Positions 46,096 through 57,005 of a stretch of DNA of 64,000 nt are shown piece after piece. The notes below the pieces were generated by a model. The model saw only the letters and a program-made list of their open reading frames with translations. It was not told where the DNA came from and made no database searches. Source of the stretch: Hymenopellis radicata (lineage: Eukaryota; Basidiomycota; Agaricomycetes; Agaricales; Physalacriaceae). Location of the stretch: the NCBI GenBank assembly GCA_015501595.1, contig JADNRX010000072.1:62001-126000 (forward strand), given 5' to 3'. The first letter of the stretch is position 1; each line of letters starts with the position of its first letter. The position numbers and the translations under genes are program-made.

Positions 46096-47696
46096 TCAGG
46101 TCATATCCTTCCTGACAGACGTAATCATATCCTGCATGCCGCCAAATATACATCGGATGAAGGGAACATAGTCCCCGTTGTACGCCTGAAAACAAATACC
46201 CGTATATGCAGATTGCGCGACGGAAGGACTGAAACATACCTTAGTGATGCTATCATAATATGCTGCGCGATGCGGTAGACCTATGCAGATCGGCGGATAG
46301 CCCTCTCTTATGAGAGGAATAGAAGCAAGCAATCTGGCCATGCGACCATTTCCATCCTAGTCGAGCTGGTGTAAATAGGCAGACAGACGCTGATGTAGCA
46401 CAAACCTCGAAAGGATGGCATCGTGCGAAGACGAAATGTAACCAACTCGATGTTCCAAACGGGTTTCTCCAATTCCGGATATATTGCTATTCAAGTTAGC
46501 TGAGCCTATTCGCTTCGCAACACTGAAGGGTACGGACCCTGGCCATCCGACAGATGTACTCCATCTCGTTATCGACTTCAGCAAAAGGACAGCATTCAGT
46601 ATGAAAAGATCCCTTTATGATAACTGTCTTCCTCGAAAACGAGCGCGTACATCCGATATTCACGTAGGACTGGAGTGGTAGGATTCGACATGACTTCATT
46701 AGCAGGCCGTGAATGTGGCAAATTAGTGCCGGGGTCAACTTGTCTGGATCGTCTGCTAACGTCTGAAGAAGATCATATGCCTAAAGATGTTTGAATGCGG
46801 ACTGGGATCGGAGCAGTGGCATATCATACCGAGAGTGTATCGATGATGATACTCTTGATCTTGATTGGGTCCTTCAGCAGACTCTCTTCAGTGAACCTAA
46901 CGGTTCCGTCATCGATGCCGCGACGAATGAGATCTCTAGTTGACTGTTGAAATATTGATCAAAATGGTCAGTCAATCGATGAGAAGCCGTACCGACGTTG
47001 TGAGCAGAAAAGTGCTCTCGATATGATTAGTTTCGATGGATAATTTCTGTAAAAAACCAGCGAAGTATTCTGAGCCCATCGCTTTCAAGGAATTCCATTC
47101 TTGAAGCAATGTGCCGTGCCCGTCAGGAAATTGCGGCAGATCCAGAGGAAACCGGAAGGCTTTCGTGGGTTTCCATTCTTGATAAAACGTTTCTGCGCGA
47201 TGTCTGAGCCTCTTAAGAAGCCTAGGATTGTTAACATACGCTTCTTCGACTCTTGAAAAATATCTTCTGTTGTCGTGATGAATAAATTTCTGTAGTTATC
47301 CACGAACGCGTCCAAAACCGGATCTCGGGGTAAACCTATATTGCCAAGGTAGTTCTGAATCTACCCTCAAAGTGTATGTAAACGCGTCCGGGAAGGCTTG
47401 GGCGACAAGTTACCTTCTCATAGTGACACAAAGCACGCGCGTCTGCATCCCGTTGGCAAAGTAGGCGGGCTAGTTGCATCCTGAACCAAGGCTTTGCTGG
47501 GTACTTCTCGACAAGGTCTTCAATTGTGAAGATCTCGTCCCCGTAAGGTCCCGGATCTTCGTACTTTCGCCAATCCTCGTCTTCCACGCCGTCTGGAAGC
47601 TCCTAGAGGCGCCATTTAACACACCGTTATACAGATAACAGGACTACGTGCAATTAAACACGGTGTTGCGGCGGGTACATCAGATTGGGGGGCCAT
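46096..47696 (-). CDS. Fic domain protein with helical-repeat N-terminus (putative AMP transferase)
   Basis: Starts MAPQSD at ATG 47696; an 86-nt intron leads to ELPDGVEDEDWRKYEDP. The N-terminal part (FTIEDLVEKYPAKPWFRMQLARLLCQRDADARALCHYEKV) looks like a TPR-type helical repeat. Next come DPVLDAFVDNYRNLFITTTEDIF, SIETNHIES and DKLTPALICHIHGLLM. The Fic core reads NPFGTSSWLHFVFARCHPFEDGNGRMARLL, formed across an intron, with the complete HPFx(D/E)GNGRxxR motif. The His and second-half Arg/Asn residues are intact, so catalysis is possible. Fic enzymes usually transfer AMP from ATP to hydroxyl side chains. TNHIES before the core could correspond to the inhibitory helix. Target unknown. Confidence 0.75.
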
Positions 47697-48015
47697 TGAG
47701 CGAGGCAGCCAGCAAGTCGAGGGGGCGTGATGATGGTACAGAGCAAGAAGGTAAACTGCCGCCGGCGTCCTATTATCCGAAAGGCCACCATCATAACGTA
47801 CGTCAATTTCAAGGTCAAAAAGCAAGTCCTATGCCAAACTATACTGGTGTGCTCATGTGAGTTTATCTACGAAATTATTTGCAGCAATTTCCAAGGTTAT
47901 TTAGCCTCTAAGTGAAGCTTAGGCTAGGCGGTTCCTCGGAAAGACTGCACTAAGGCGTAAGTAACGCTTCGTACGAGTCCCTGGATGTGTGGTAGTATCT
48001 AAGGATATACCTACA
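47697..48015. other. Intergenic between Fic and CHAT genes
   Basis: An imperfect inverted repeat (tagcctctaag ... aagcttaggcta) at about 47901-47926 is seen. No gene. Confidence 0.4.
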
Positions 48016-51000
48016 TCAAATACCGACGTGAATGAAGGGTACCCATTTGAAAAAGTTGCTCTCCCCGACCTGATCCCTCAATTTCCGCACGGCATAATGA
48101 AGCGCTTCTGCTGTCCGACTACTATCGCCATGCGCGTCGCTGATGAGATACGAATAGAACGCTGTAGCGAACACTGGCGCGTCGTTGTCATTGATCGACC
48201 ACATCGTCCCAACCACATTTTGAAATCCCGCCATGAACATCCCCGCCGCTAAATGGACGGCCTCGTCTGGCACCTTGCTATCGCCCGCTGCCGTTTGACA
48301 TGCAGACAACACAGCAAGCGCCTGGCCTCTATCGAACCGAAGACGCATAATGCTCCGTAGCGTGAGACCGCCGTCATGTAGTAAGAACGCGCTTTGCAAT
48401 GGTTCGAGCGGGTCTTGTACGGCGTGACAGGCCAAGTGCACCCATGTATGCTGTTCCATCTGCGCGAGCACGGCCGACGTCGTTGCCGCTGAAGCATTAA
48501 GCCAAGTTAATCCATTACCACCGGCAACATGCTGTATGGCTTTGATTTCTGTGACTGTACTCGGAATCGGGACCTGATGAGGCGTGGCGGGCTGTGAGAC
48601 GGCAAAGACCGTCGGAGCGCCGTGTTCAGTCGGAGGGTGCGCGCGCGCTGCGCTAAGAAGAGACGTTATGGATGGTACATATGAATGTATAGCCAGATCT
48701 AAAGCACCAGAGCTGCGTACGCATGCGCCCTCGGAATATGGGCCGGCAGCATGGAGAGGAAGGAAGGCAAGTAAACCTGAAGCACACCAAGTTACGCGGG
48801 GGAAATTTGCCTTGGAAGGCATTTCTGTACAGCCAAGAGCCGTGAGGACGGGTTCGACGACGCTTGTCCAGAGCTGGGACAGTACTGGGTCTAGCGAGCC
48901 CTCATCGTCCCATTGTCCTGGAAGTGCTGAACGCATGTGCATTCCAGCACTATTCAGAGCCTGCTGAAAATCCTCAAATAGTCTCTGCAGGACCTCTGGA
49001 GATACCTGAGGTAGAGGGACATGGATAACGTCGAGGCTCTGGCGCCTCAGAACGAGGGCGTCACAGCGCCACCAAGCAACGTTAAGCGCAACAACATGAC
49101 TACGAAGGGCAGCACCCCTCAGTTCCTCTATTGATTTTGGTTTCATGTAACCACCGAGTCCGCTGATATTCTGTGCTTCCAAAACCATCTTCTCGTATTG
49201 CGTAGAAAGCTCTTGGTGACGGGACATCGCGCCCTCGCGTCCGGCGTAGGCGATGGGTGGTTCGGTAAGGGCTTCGAGCGCAGATATCTCCTGGATGATT
49301 GCCTCCATATCCTCCGCAAGCTTCGGAGAATGATCACGAATCTCCTCCACAGGAGGACGGAGTCGAGATAGCTGCCCCCATATAATACAGCGACCCTGCT
49401 CAAACCATTCCAAGGCGAGCACGAGATCTCCGTTCTGTATAGCTGCGGCGACGGCGGCGTCCACTGTGTCGCGTACTGAGGGTATGAGCCGATAGCGCAT
49501 CAACATGCTTTGACCAGGGTCTATTACCTCCTGCAATAGCTCCATCGCAAGCTTGAATGGTCGCATGGCAGATGAGACGTCTCGAAATTGTAGGCACAAG
49601 TCTGCGTACAGGCGCGCGGCTCTGAACCGATCGTAACCGATACCGCCGGAAAACATACATTCACGAAAGATTCGCATGGCGGACTCCAGGTCGAATGGGG
49701 AGTGCGAGATGTGTTCGTACCGTACAAGCCACAGAACGCCGCTGCTGATTTTAGAGTTGTCGAGAAACTGGGGCGCTGAACTGATCATTGTGTCGACCTC
49801 GCGTCTTTTGAGATCAATATTCAGGTTGTAAGTCTCATCGGGATGCAAGTAGGAGGTTCTGTAGCCTAATTCAATATCTCCTGAACGATAGGTAGCATAG
49901 ACGGACATAGGACTGTCCGTCGACATACCTTATAAAATTAGTGATTTCCTGGGAGACATAGGCCGGCGCTCCTCGAGTAATAGCACGCTTCCAATCCGCT
50001 GGGTCATCCTTGTCGCAGAATTGGGCGTTGTCACTCAACAATTCTTCACGTTCAGCCGAAGTATATGCGTCAGGAACCTTCACCTGCTCCTTCATCATAT
50101 CGGAGGAAGGTTCAACTAAGGTCCCGAGATGCTGGCGGAGTAGATTCAACATAGCGACACCACCATCTCTCCTCATCCGCGCTATCTGCATGGGGGAGAG
50201 TCCGTCGGGGTCGAGAGCTCCACAATCTCCGCCATGATCAAGCAAAATGCCCAAAACCTCGAGGTTTGTGCGAGTGAGGACCTGAGCGTTACAGTGCAAA
50301 GCCGTCCCGGAGTAAGAGCCGCTGGCAGTCGTGTCGACAGCCGCACCCCAATGCAACAGTAGAGATACAGTATCTTTATGTCCATTGGTGGCCGCGTGAT
50401 GCAGCGGTGTAGAGCCGTCTCGGGCACACACATTGACGTCGGCGCCCCGTTCCAGCAACAGCTCCACGATATCTGATTCCCCCATCCGCGCTGCATCATG
50501 CAGTACGGACAACCGAGCATCAAGACGGACCACCTGAGCATCTGCCCCGTAGTTGAGAAGCAGTCGGACAACTTCCAGATGACCGTTGGCCGCCGCGATG
50601 GACAACGGTTTTGGACCAGGAGAGCCTTCGTTAATATTGACTCTCGCGCCTGACTCCAGCAGGACGCGAACAATCTCGGTCTCTCCGCACTGAGCGGCGA
50701 AGTATAGCGCTGATCGCCCGTCATCGTCTACCGCATCCATATCCGCGCCATGGGCGATCAGCAGGCGTACGACATCGGTGTCTTCAGCCATGGATGCTTC
50801 ATGAAGCGCGGTCAGATTGTCCTCGGCCCTAACGAGCTGCGGTGCCCCATGGTCGAGCAGGAGACGTACGATATCGAGTTGACCCTCGTGGATTGCCTTT
50901 CCCAGGGCGGTTTCGCCTCCGATGGAGCGCGCTTCGGTATCTGCGCCCTCATCTAGTAAAAATTCCACCACGTCGAGATGCCCTCTTCCGCGGCGAAGTG

Positions 51001-51284
51001 TAAAGCAGTACCCCGCCTTTCAAGAAGCTTGTCCACTTCTGCGTCGTGCTTGATGAGTAGCTTTACGATGTCAAGATGACCTTCACGTGCTGCTACGTGT
51101 AACGCAGTACCGCCGTTCTGGACCTCTGAGTTGATGTCCACCCGCACTCGAGGAGGAGCTGTACGATATCAGCCTCTCCTGCTTCTGCAGCGCGATAAAG
51201 CTCGTTAACGCGGGAATCTGTGGTGCTCAAGTCGGCATGGCGTCTACTTGATTCCGGAGCAGAGGTGTGTCGAGATGGATACAT
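48016..51284 (-). CDS. Ankyrin-repeat plus CHAT (caspase-like) domain protein
   Basis: Starts MYPSRHTSAPES at ATG 51284. About ten ankyrin repeats follow (GTALHVAAREGHLDIVKLLI, STPLHHAATNGHKDTVSLLL, SIAAANGHLEVVRLLLNYGA). A 70-nt intron (49859-49928, GTATGT to CTACAG) joins ITNFI to TSYLHPDETYNLNI in the next domain. A helical spacer precedes the CHAT domain: ASGLLAFLPLHAAG, catalytic His in WVHLACHAVQDP, catalytic Cys in LAVLSACQTAAGD, and AGMFMAGFQNVVGTMWSIND. Two one-base shifts occur in the ankyrin part, at GGG runs near 51143 and 50978. CHAT proteases are relatives of caspases and separase, and ankyrin repeats bind partners. Substrate and trigger are unknown. Confidence 0.78.
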
Positions 51285-52334
51285 TGAGTCCTGCTAACGA
51301 TTCACAAACATGAAAAATTTGCATTAGAACGAAATGCACGTACCAGTGTAATAGGTTAAGAATGAACAAGCCAAGCATGCCAGGCTATGAGACCGTGAAC
51401 ATCTTGAATGCAGAGGATCGCTGGTTGCTGGCATACTCATAAGACTCTCTAAGATTTCAATGCTCTGGCGATTTTTTCTGTCAGCAATCTCGTTAGCAGA
51501 GAAATGATACATACCGTTTACTTGATATGTCGAAATAGTAGTTGAAGGCCTGAGGCGCTTGTCCAATCGTCGCAAATGAAGATTGACTCGTTGATGGTTG
51601 AGAGCAAGTCGGGACAAAGATTGATGGGATCCGAGTCACAATACAGAAAAATACGTGACTTGGGAGCGGAGACATCGTGCGAAGATGAACTCGGACAAAG
51701 AATGTGAGCTTACTCAATGGAGGGATCTAGCGTTTCGGGCTATAAAAGGCAGAGTTACGAGTATTCCGCCATAGAATGGATCCGTGTCCAGATCGTACTT
51801 GGGCGGTGTTCGACACTAAATTGACTGTGTACGGGTTACTAATGCGCGGAGTAGAGGTGCCTCTTGGGCTTGTCTTGGGCGGTGATGATGAGAGTACTGC
51901 CACGTAGCGATGTGGACACGGATCTGGGCAAAGAGCAGAGTAGCTGGGGAACAAGTCCGGGATTTCAAAGGAATAGTGAGAAATAAATGTACAGGTACAA
52001 GGAGATAGAGCAGAGATATCATCACTCGAACTAGAAGAAAAATGACAGACTTTTTGCATCTTGATGAACTTGTTGCGTGGCGGTGTGATGCAAGTGTGAT
52101 GAGATCATCCGGATGACGGGCGCGATCACAAGCCGATCAAATTTACGACAAGTTGAGCTCCCCTTTCGCTCTTTCCTCCTTACCACCACCATCCACCGTA
52201 CCCAGGAGCCTCGACGACAACGACAAACGCAATACGACGGTGACGAGCACGACGACCAGAGTGACCGACCGACCGACCGCTATCGCCGCCGACGACGCGA
52301 CGACAGCCGGATACCATACCGTACCCCACTCACG
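51285..52334. other. Divergent promoter region
   Basis: About 1.05 kb between two divergent genes. Small open frames only. Leader upstream of 52335 is rich in ccaccacc/gacgac words. Confidence 0.45.
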
Positions 52335-55300
52335 ATGGCGAAAAAGTCGCTGAAATTGCCGAGGGCGCTCAAGATCAAGCGCGCTTATGGACGACGTGGA
52401 CGCGAGCTGAAGCCGATTCCAGGCGAGGACCCTATCGTGCTGCTGCGCGTGCAGGTTATTGGCTGTACGGACTTGCTCGCCAAGGATCGCGGGGCACGAG
52501 CGATCCGTAAGTCGTCTATATCGATCTCTGCCTGTATTAATCCGTTCTAGATTCATTCTTCTCACACTGCTTACGACTCGCTTCACGACGCCTGTCATTA
52601 AGAAGAGCCTCACGCCAACCTGGCTGAGGGCACCGCGACGTTCGACTTCCCGATCTATCTCAGCATGAGCGACAGCTCGGCGTTCTCGAGCTTGTTGTCT
52701 GGACAAGGATATGATCAAGAAGGACTACCTCGGTGAAGTTAGCGTCGCTGTGTCTGACTGGTTTGGCAAGGAACAGGAGAGGGCCTTTGGATTTACTGAT
52801 AGCAACAACACGGTATGTTCTACTTCTCAACTTCTCCTCCTTAGAACCCTTCATTAATCTCTTTATAGCCGTTCACGCTTCCCCTACTTTCCACACGGTC
52901 TAATACTGCCGCCTCTGGTTCTGTTACACTCAAGCTTGGATTTGTATATCCGCCGAACACGACAGTTCTTTCCGAGTTTGAAGAAACATACGGTGAACTT
53001 GTCAAGCGTGGCAGACCCAGTCTTGTATCTGCTCCCCCGGTAAGTGAATTTGACTTTACGCACTGTCTCACCTGATGGTCAACTTGTTCTTTGCTTCATT
53101 TCCCAGACTGAAGGTGTGGGCACGATTCGTTCCTACTCTGGCGCTCCCAATCTGCTGGTGGACGACTACGAAGACGACGGCGGCATATCGTCTGACTCGT
53201 CCTCTGAGGACTCTGACGATGAAGACGAAGAGGACGACTTTGTCGATGCGCCTGACGAATTGGACGTTTTAACTCCCATAGCCGCGCCATCGTCATCCCC
53301 GTCTACTCCTCCCAAGACTCCAAATTTAGCCATCACACCGCCATCCCCCACCTTTACGCTTTCTCCGAACCAGGTATCCACTCCCAAAGTAAAGAGCCCC
53401 ACCTTCATGCGCATGAAATTTACGAGGCGGAGCAGTGGAGGATCTCTCGTGTCGAGTGGGACGAGCACTCCGTTACTGAGGAGGATGTGAAGGAAAAGAA
53501 AAAGCGATTCAGAACCAGTTTCCCAAGTCCTAGCTTATCGAGGAAGAGCACGACCAGTGGAGAGGACAGTGGAGTCAAAGGCAGGAGGGAGCGGAAGAAG
53601 AAGCCGTACAGCATAAGCAGTCCGAACGATATCGTTGGGATCGTCATGTTGGAGATCAAGGGCGCAGACGATCTGCCGCGATTGAAGAATAGTATGCTCT
53701 CGCCTCTATCCTATTACCCAGGCTAACTAGCTTTCCAAGTGACACGCACGGGCTGGGACATGGACCCTTTCGTCGTCATATCTTTTGGGAAAAAGGTTTT
53801 CCGCACACGCGTAATTCGGCATAGCGCAACCCGGTCTGGGAGGAGAAGCTCTTATTCCATGTCCGACGATACGAGACCAACTTCAAGATACAACTCACGG
53901 TGCTCGACTGGGATAAATTGAGCAGTAACGATCTTATTGGAGAAGGCGCACTCGAGGTGGGCCAACTCATTGATGCCTTTGCTGGGGACAAGATAGACGC
54001 GCCGGTGGAAGGTGACATCGGGAAAGGCGGAGCTTCGGTCCCACGGACCAAGAAGGTGGTACGGACGACAAGGAGATGAAAGAGTATAAAGTCCACATAT
54101 CGACTGGCGGCAGCGCGGCTTGGGAGGCGATGCATAAGCCTGTCCTTACCGTGCGGGCCAAGTACCAACCTTACGCGGAGCTTCGACGCAAATTCTGGAC
54201 GCAGTATCTCAAACAGTACGATACGGACGACACGCAGAGTCTCAGTCATATCGAGATCACGAGTATGCTCGACTCGCTCGGCAGTACATTGACGAAGACG
54301 ACCATCAACAAATGGTGGGAACGCCTAGGAAAAGATCCACACACGGATGAGCTCAGCATTGGGCAAGTGGTAATGTGTCTCGAGGAGGAGCTAGGACGAC
54401 CCGACAGCGAGAAGCGCATGGCGAACCCAGACGGCGATGAAGACACGAGCATCAGCGCTACGCCTGTAATGATGGTGTCCGATTCGCGTGGTGAAGAGAT
54501 CAAGTTGGATCAGCTCAACTTCTCTGGCCCACCAATGAGCGTCATACCGGGAGAGAAGGTTGAGACGGAGGGCATACAGGTTCCGCTCCGGCCAGATGGT
54601 ACACGACTGCCCTCGTCGGAGACGTCGCCCGCCGTGCCTGGAACTTCGCCTGGTGTTCCCGGGAGACGTCTTGCTTCATATTCTAGTTCGGATGACGGAG
54701 ATGAGCCCGATGATGCAGAAGAGGAGAGTTCGTCTTCGGCCGTGGCATCGTCACCTGGGGGCTCGCGGAAAGGCAGCAAGATCAAGGGCCGCTTCCGTCG
54801 CAAGGGCAAGAAGTCCAAGTCCTCCGAATCGTCCTCCTCAAGCGGCTCGAGCCTTGGCCCGTCTCTGGAACGTGTTATTAACGTGAAGAACTGTCCGTTG
54901 TGTCACCGACCGCGACTTAATTCCAAGGCGGAGATGGATATCATCACGCATTTGGCTGTGTGTGCGTCGAGTGACTGGAGCAAGGTTGGCTCGATTGCGG
55001 TGAGCAACTATGTCACCGGGGCGCAGGCGCAGAGGAAGTGGTACACACGTATCATGGGTAGGATTGGTGGAGGTGATTACCGGCTTGGGGCGAACAGCGC
55101 GAATATTATCGTGCAGGATCGGATTAGTGGGGGGCTGGAGGAGGAGAAGATGGCAGTGTATGTGCGATTGGGGATCAGATTGTTGTACAAGGGGACGAGT
55201 CGGATGGAGGGCGGCGCGGCGAGGAAGTTGTTGAAGAGCTTGTCGATCAAGCAAGGCGTGAAGTATGATGCTCCTGAGAGCGCGGCGGGTATACCTGCAT

Positions 55301-56166
55301 TCATCGAGTTTCATGGGTTGAAGGTCGATGATATTCTGGATCCGTTGGATTCGTTTAGTAGGTCGCTTCAGTCGACTGTTGGCATTTTGCTGATTACCCA
55401 TTTAGAAACTTTCAACGAATTCTTCTATCGCAAGCTTAAGCCTTCCGCACGCCCAATCGAGCAACCGGAGAATCCTTTCCGACTGGTGTCGGCCGCGGAC
55501 TGTCGACTAATGGTATTCGAAAGTGTTTCGGAGGCGACGAGATTGTGGATCAAAGGGCGCGACTTCACGGTAGCCAAGCTTCTAGGCGATGTGTACAAAG
55601 CGGAGGCGCCACGGTACGACGGCGGCGCTGTTGCGATTTTCCGGTTGGCGCCTCAGGACTATCATCGTTTCCACTCGGCGGTGGATGGTCGTATTGGGAA
55701 AATGGAGTATATTAGTGGAGAGTATTATACTGTCAATGTGGGTCTCCTTAATCATTCACATTTGTCTTCGGGCTGATGAGTATTTAGCCCCAAGCGATCC
55801 GGACTCAGCTCGACGTGTACGGAGAGAACGCGCGCAAGATCGTGCCCATCGATTCGCCACAGTTTGGGAAGGTGATGGCGGTGTGCGTGGGCGCGATGAT
55901 GGTTGGCACGATCAAGACGACTGTGGATGATGGCGAGGATGTCCGGCGGGGGCAGGAGTTTGGGTATTTTGCCTTTGGTGAGTGCACGCTGCTATACCAG
56001 GTGTTGAGGATAATCGATGTGTTCAGGTGGCTCGACGATCGTCATGCTCTTCGAACCTGGAAAAGTCGTGTGGGATGAGGATCTGCTAATCAATGGACGT
56101 GCCAGTTTGGAGACGTTGGTGAGAGTGGGGATGGGCATCGGGACGGGCATTGGCAGCCCGGCGTGA
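52335..56166 (+). CDS. C2-domain phosphatidylserine decarboxylase (Psd2 type)
   Basis: Starts [19 protein letters not shown] at ATG 52335. First C2 domain: [66 protein letters not shown]. An acidic Ser-rich linker is followed by a second C2 domain ([35 protein letters not shown]). Then an EF-hand-like region ([19 protein letters not shown]) and a Cys/His cluster ([15 protein letters not shown]). The decarboxylase core has [43 protein letters not shown] and the autocleavage site GGST in [11 protein letters not shown], whose Ser gives the pyruvoyl group. The enzyme makes phosphatidylethanolamine in the endomembrane system. At least four single-base shifts interrupt the N-terminal half (GG and C runs). 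Confidence 0.82.
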
Positions 56167-56451
56167 TGTTGAAAAGAAGGTGATGACCATGGGCGTTAGA
56201 TTAACTGATACTTATGAAGGGAAGGAGGGACGGACGATTTGTATACATAGCTTATTGCATATTTTCTGTAAAAACGTGGTGATATGAGGAAAGCACTCGA
56301 GGTTGGTATATTTATTATTTAGTCGTAACTAATACTGTTTTTCGTATTTATTCTTCATTCTTAATTTGCGCCACACTAGGAAAACTGTTCTTGCTGACTC
56401 AGCATTGCCTGTTTCGGCCCGGTGAAAGTTTCACTGCCTTCCTTCCTCGAG
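56167..56451. other. 3' flank of decarboxylase gene
   Basis: AT-rich trailer, no gene. Confidence 0.4.
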
Positions 56452-56503
56452 ATTGTCTGGATATTAGACAACGCCGGTCAGGCACGCCGTTCAGGCGACT
56501 GCT

Positions 56504-56765
56504 GACCAATTTGCGCTCAAATCGTGACCAATTTGCGCTTAAATCGTGACCAATTTGAGCGCAAATCCTGCCTAGTGTGCGCGCAAATCCCGACCAGTTT
56601 GCGCGTAAATCCCGACCAGTTTGCGCGCAAATCCCAACGAGTTTACGCGTAAATCCTGACGAGTTTACGCGCAAATCCTGACGAGTTTGTGCGCAAATTC
56701 TGAGGATTATGCGCGCAAATTCCGGTCAAAATGCTCGCAAATTCCGATCAATATACGCGCCTATC
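56504..56765. repeat. 22-bp tandem array, left arm
   Basis: About eleven units on the minus strand of form ggatttgcgcgcaaactggt plus cg. The core tttgcgcgcaaa is a perfect 12-bp palindrome in many units. Confidence 0.9.
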
Positions 56766-56774
56766 CCGGCCATT

Positions 56775-57005
56775 ATGGCATCATCATCTCCTCTTACCGA
56801 CTTCCATCCGACGTCGACAGACTCGCTGCTCATCGTCCGCGACGACGACAAGCGCCTTCCTCGGAAATTACTATTACATCCAGTCCACGTAATCTCAATC
56901 CCGACGGAGTGCAGGGCCACAATCGCGTCAAAACGCGTCTTATTCAATTTTTCTCTACTTTACTGGACTTCAGCTCCCGCTAACTACGAGCTGTGTTATC
57001 TATGA
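56775..57005 (+). CDS. Short frame in left arm of the 4.2-kb element
   Basis: Reads MASSSPLTDFHPTSTDSLLIVRDDDKRLPRK and on to 57005. The segment TSTDSLLIVRDDDK is repeated in the right arm on the minus strand, where it runs on as CLFSVKNAPRSLDITG. So each arm ends with the start of a similar protein, facing inward. Product unknown; possibly only the first exon. Confidence 0.3.
   Translation: MASSSPLTDFHPTSTDSLLIVRDDDKRLPRKLLLHPVHVISIPTECRATIASKRVLFNFSLLYWTSAPANYELCYL

Noticed and set aside
56504..56765. CRISPR-like array
   Set aside because: Units are contiguous with no unique spacers, and the genome is eukaryotic.
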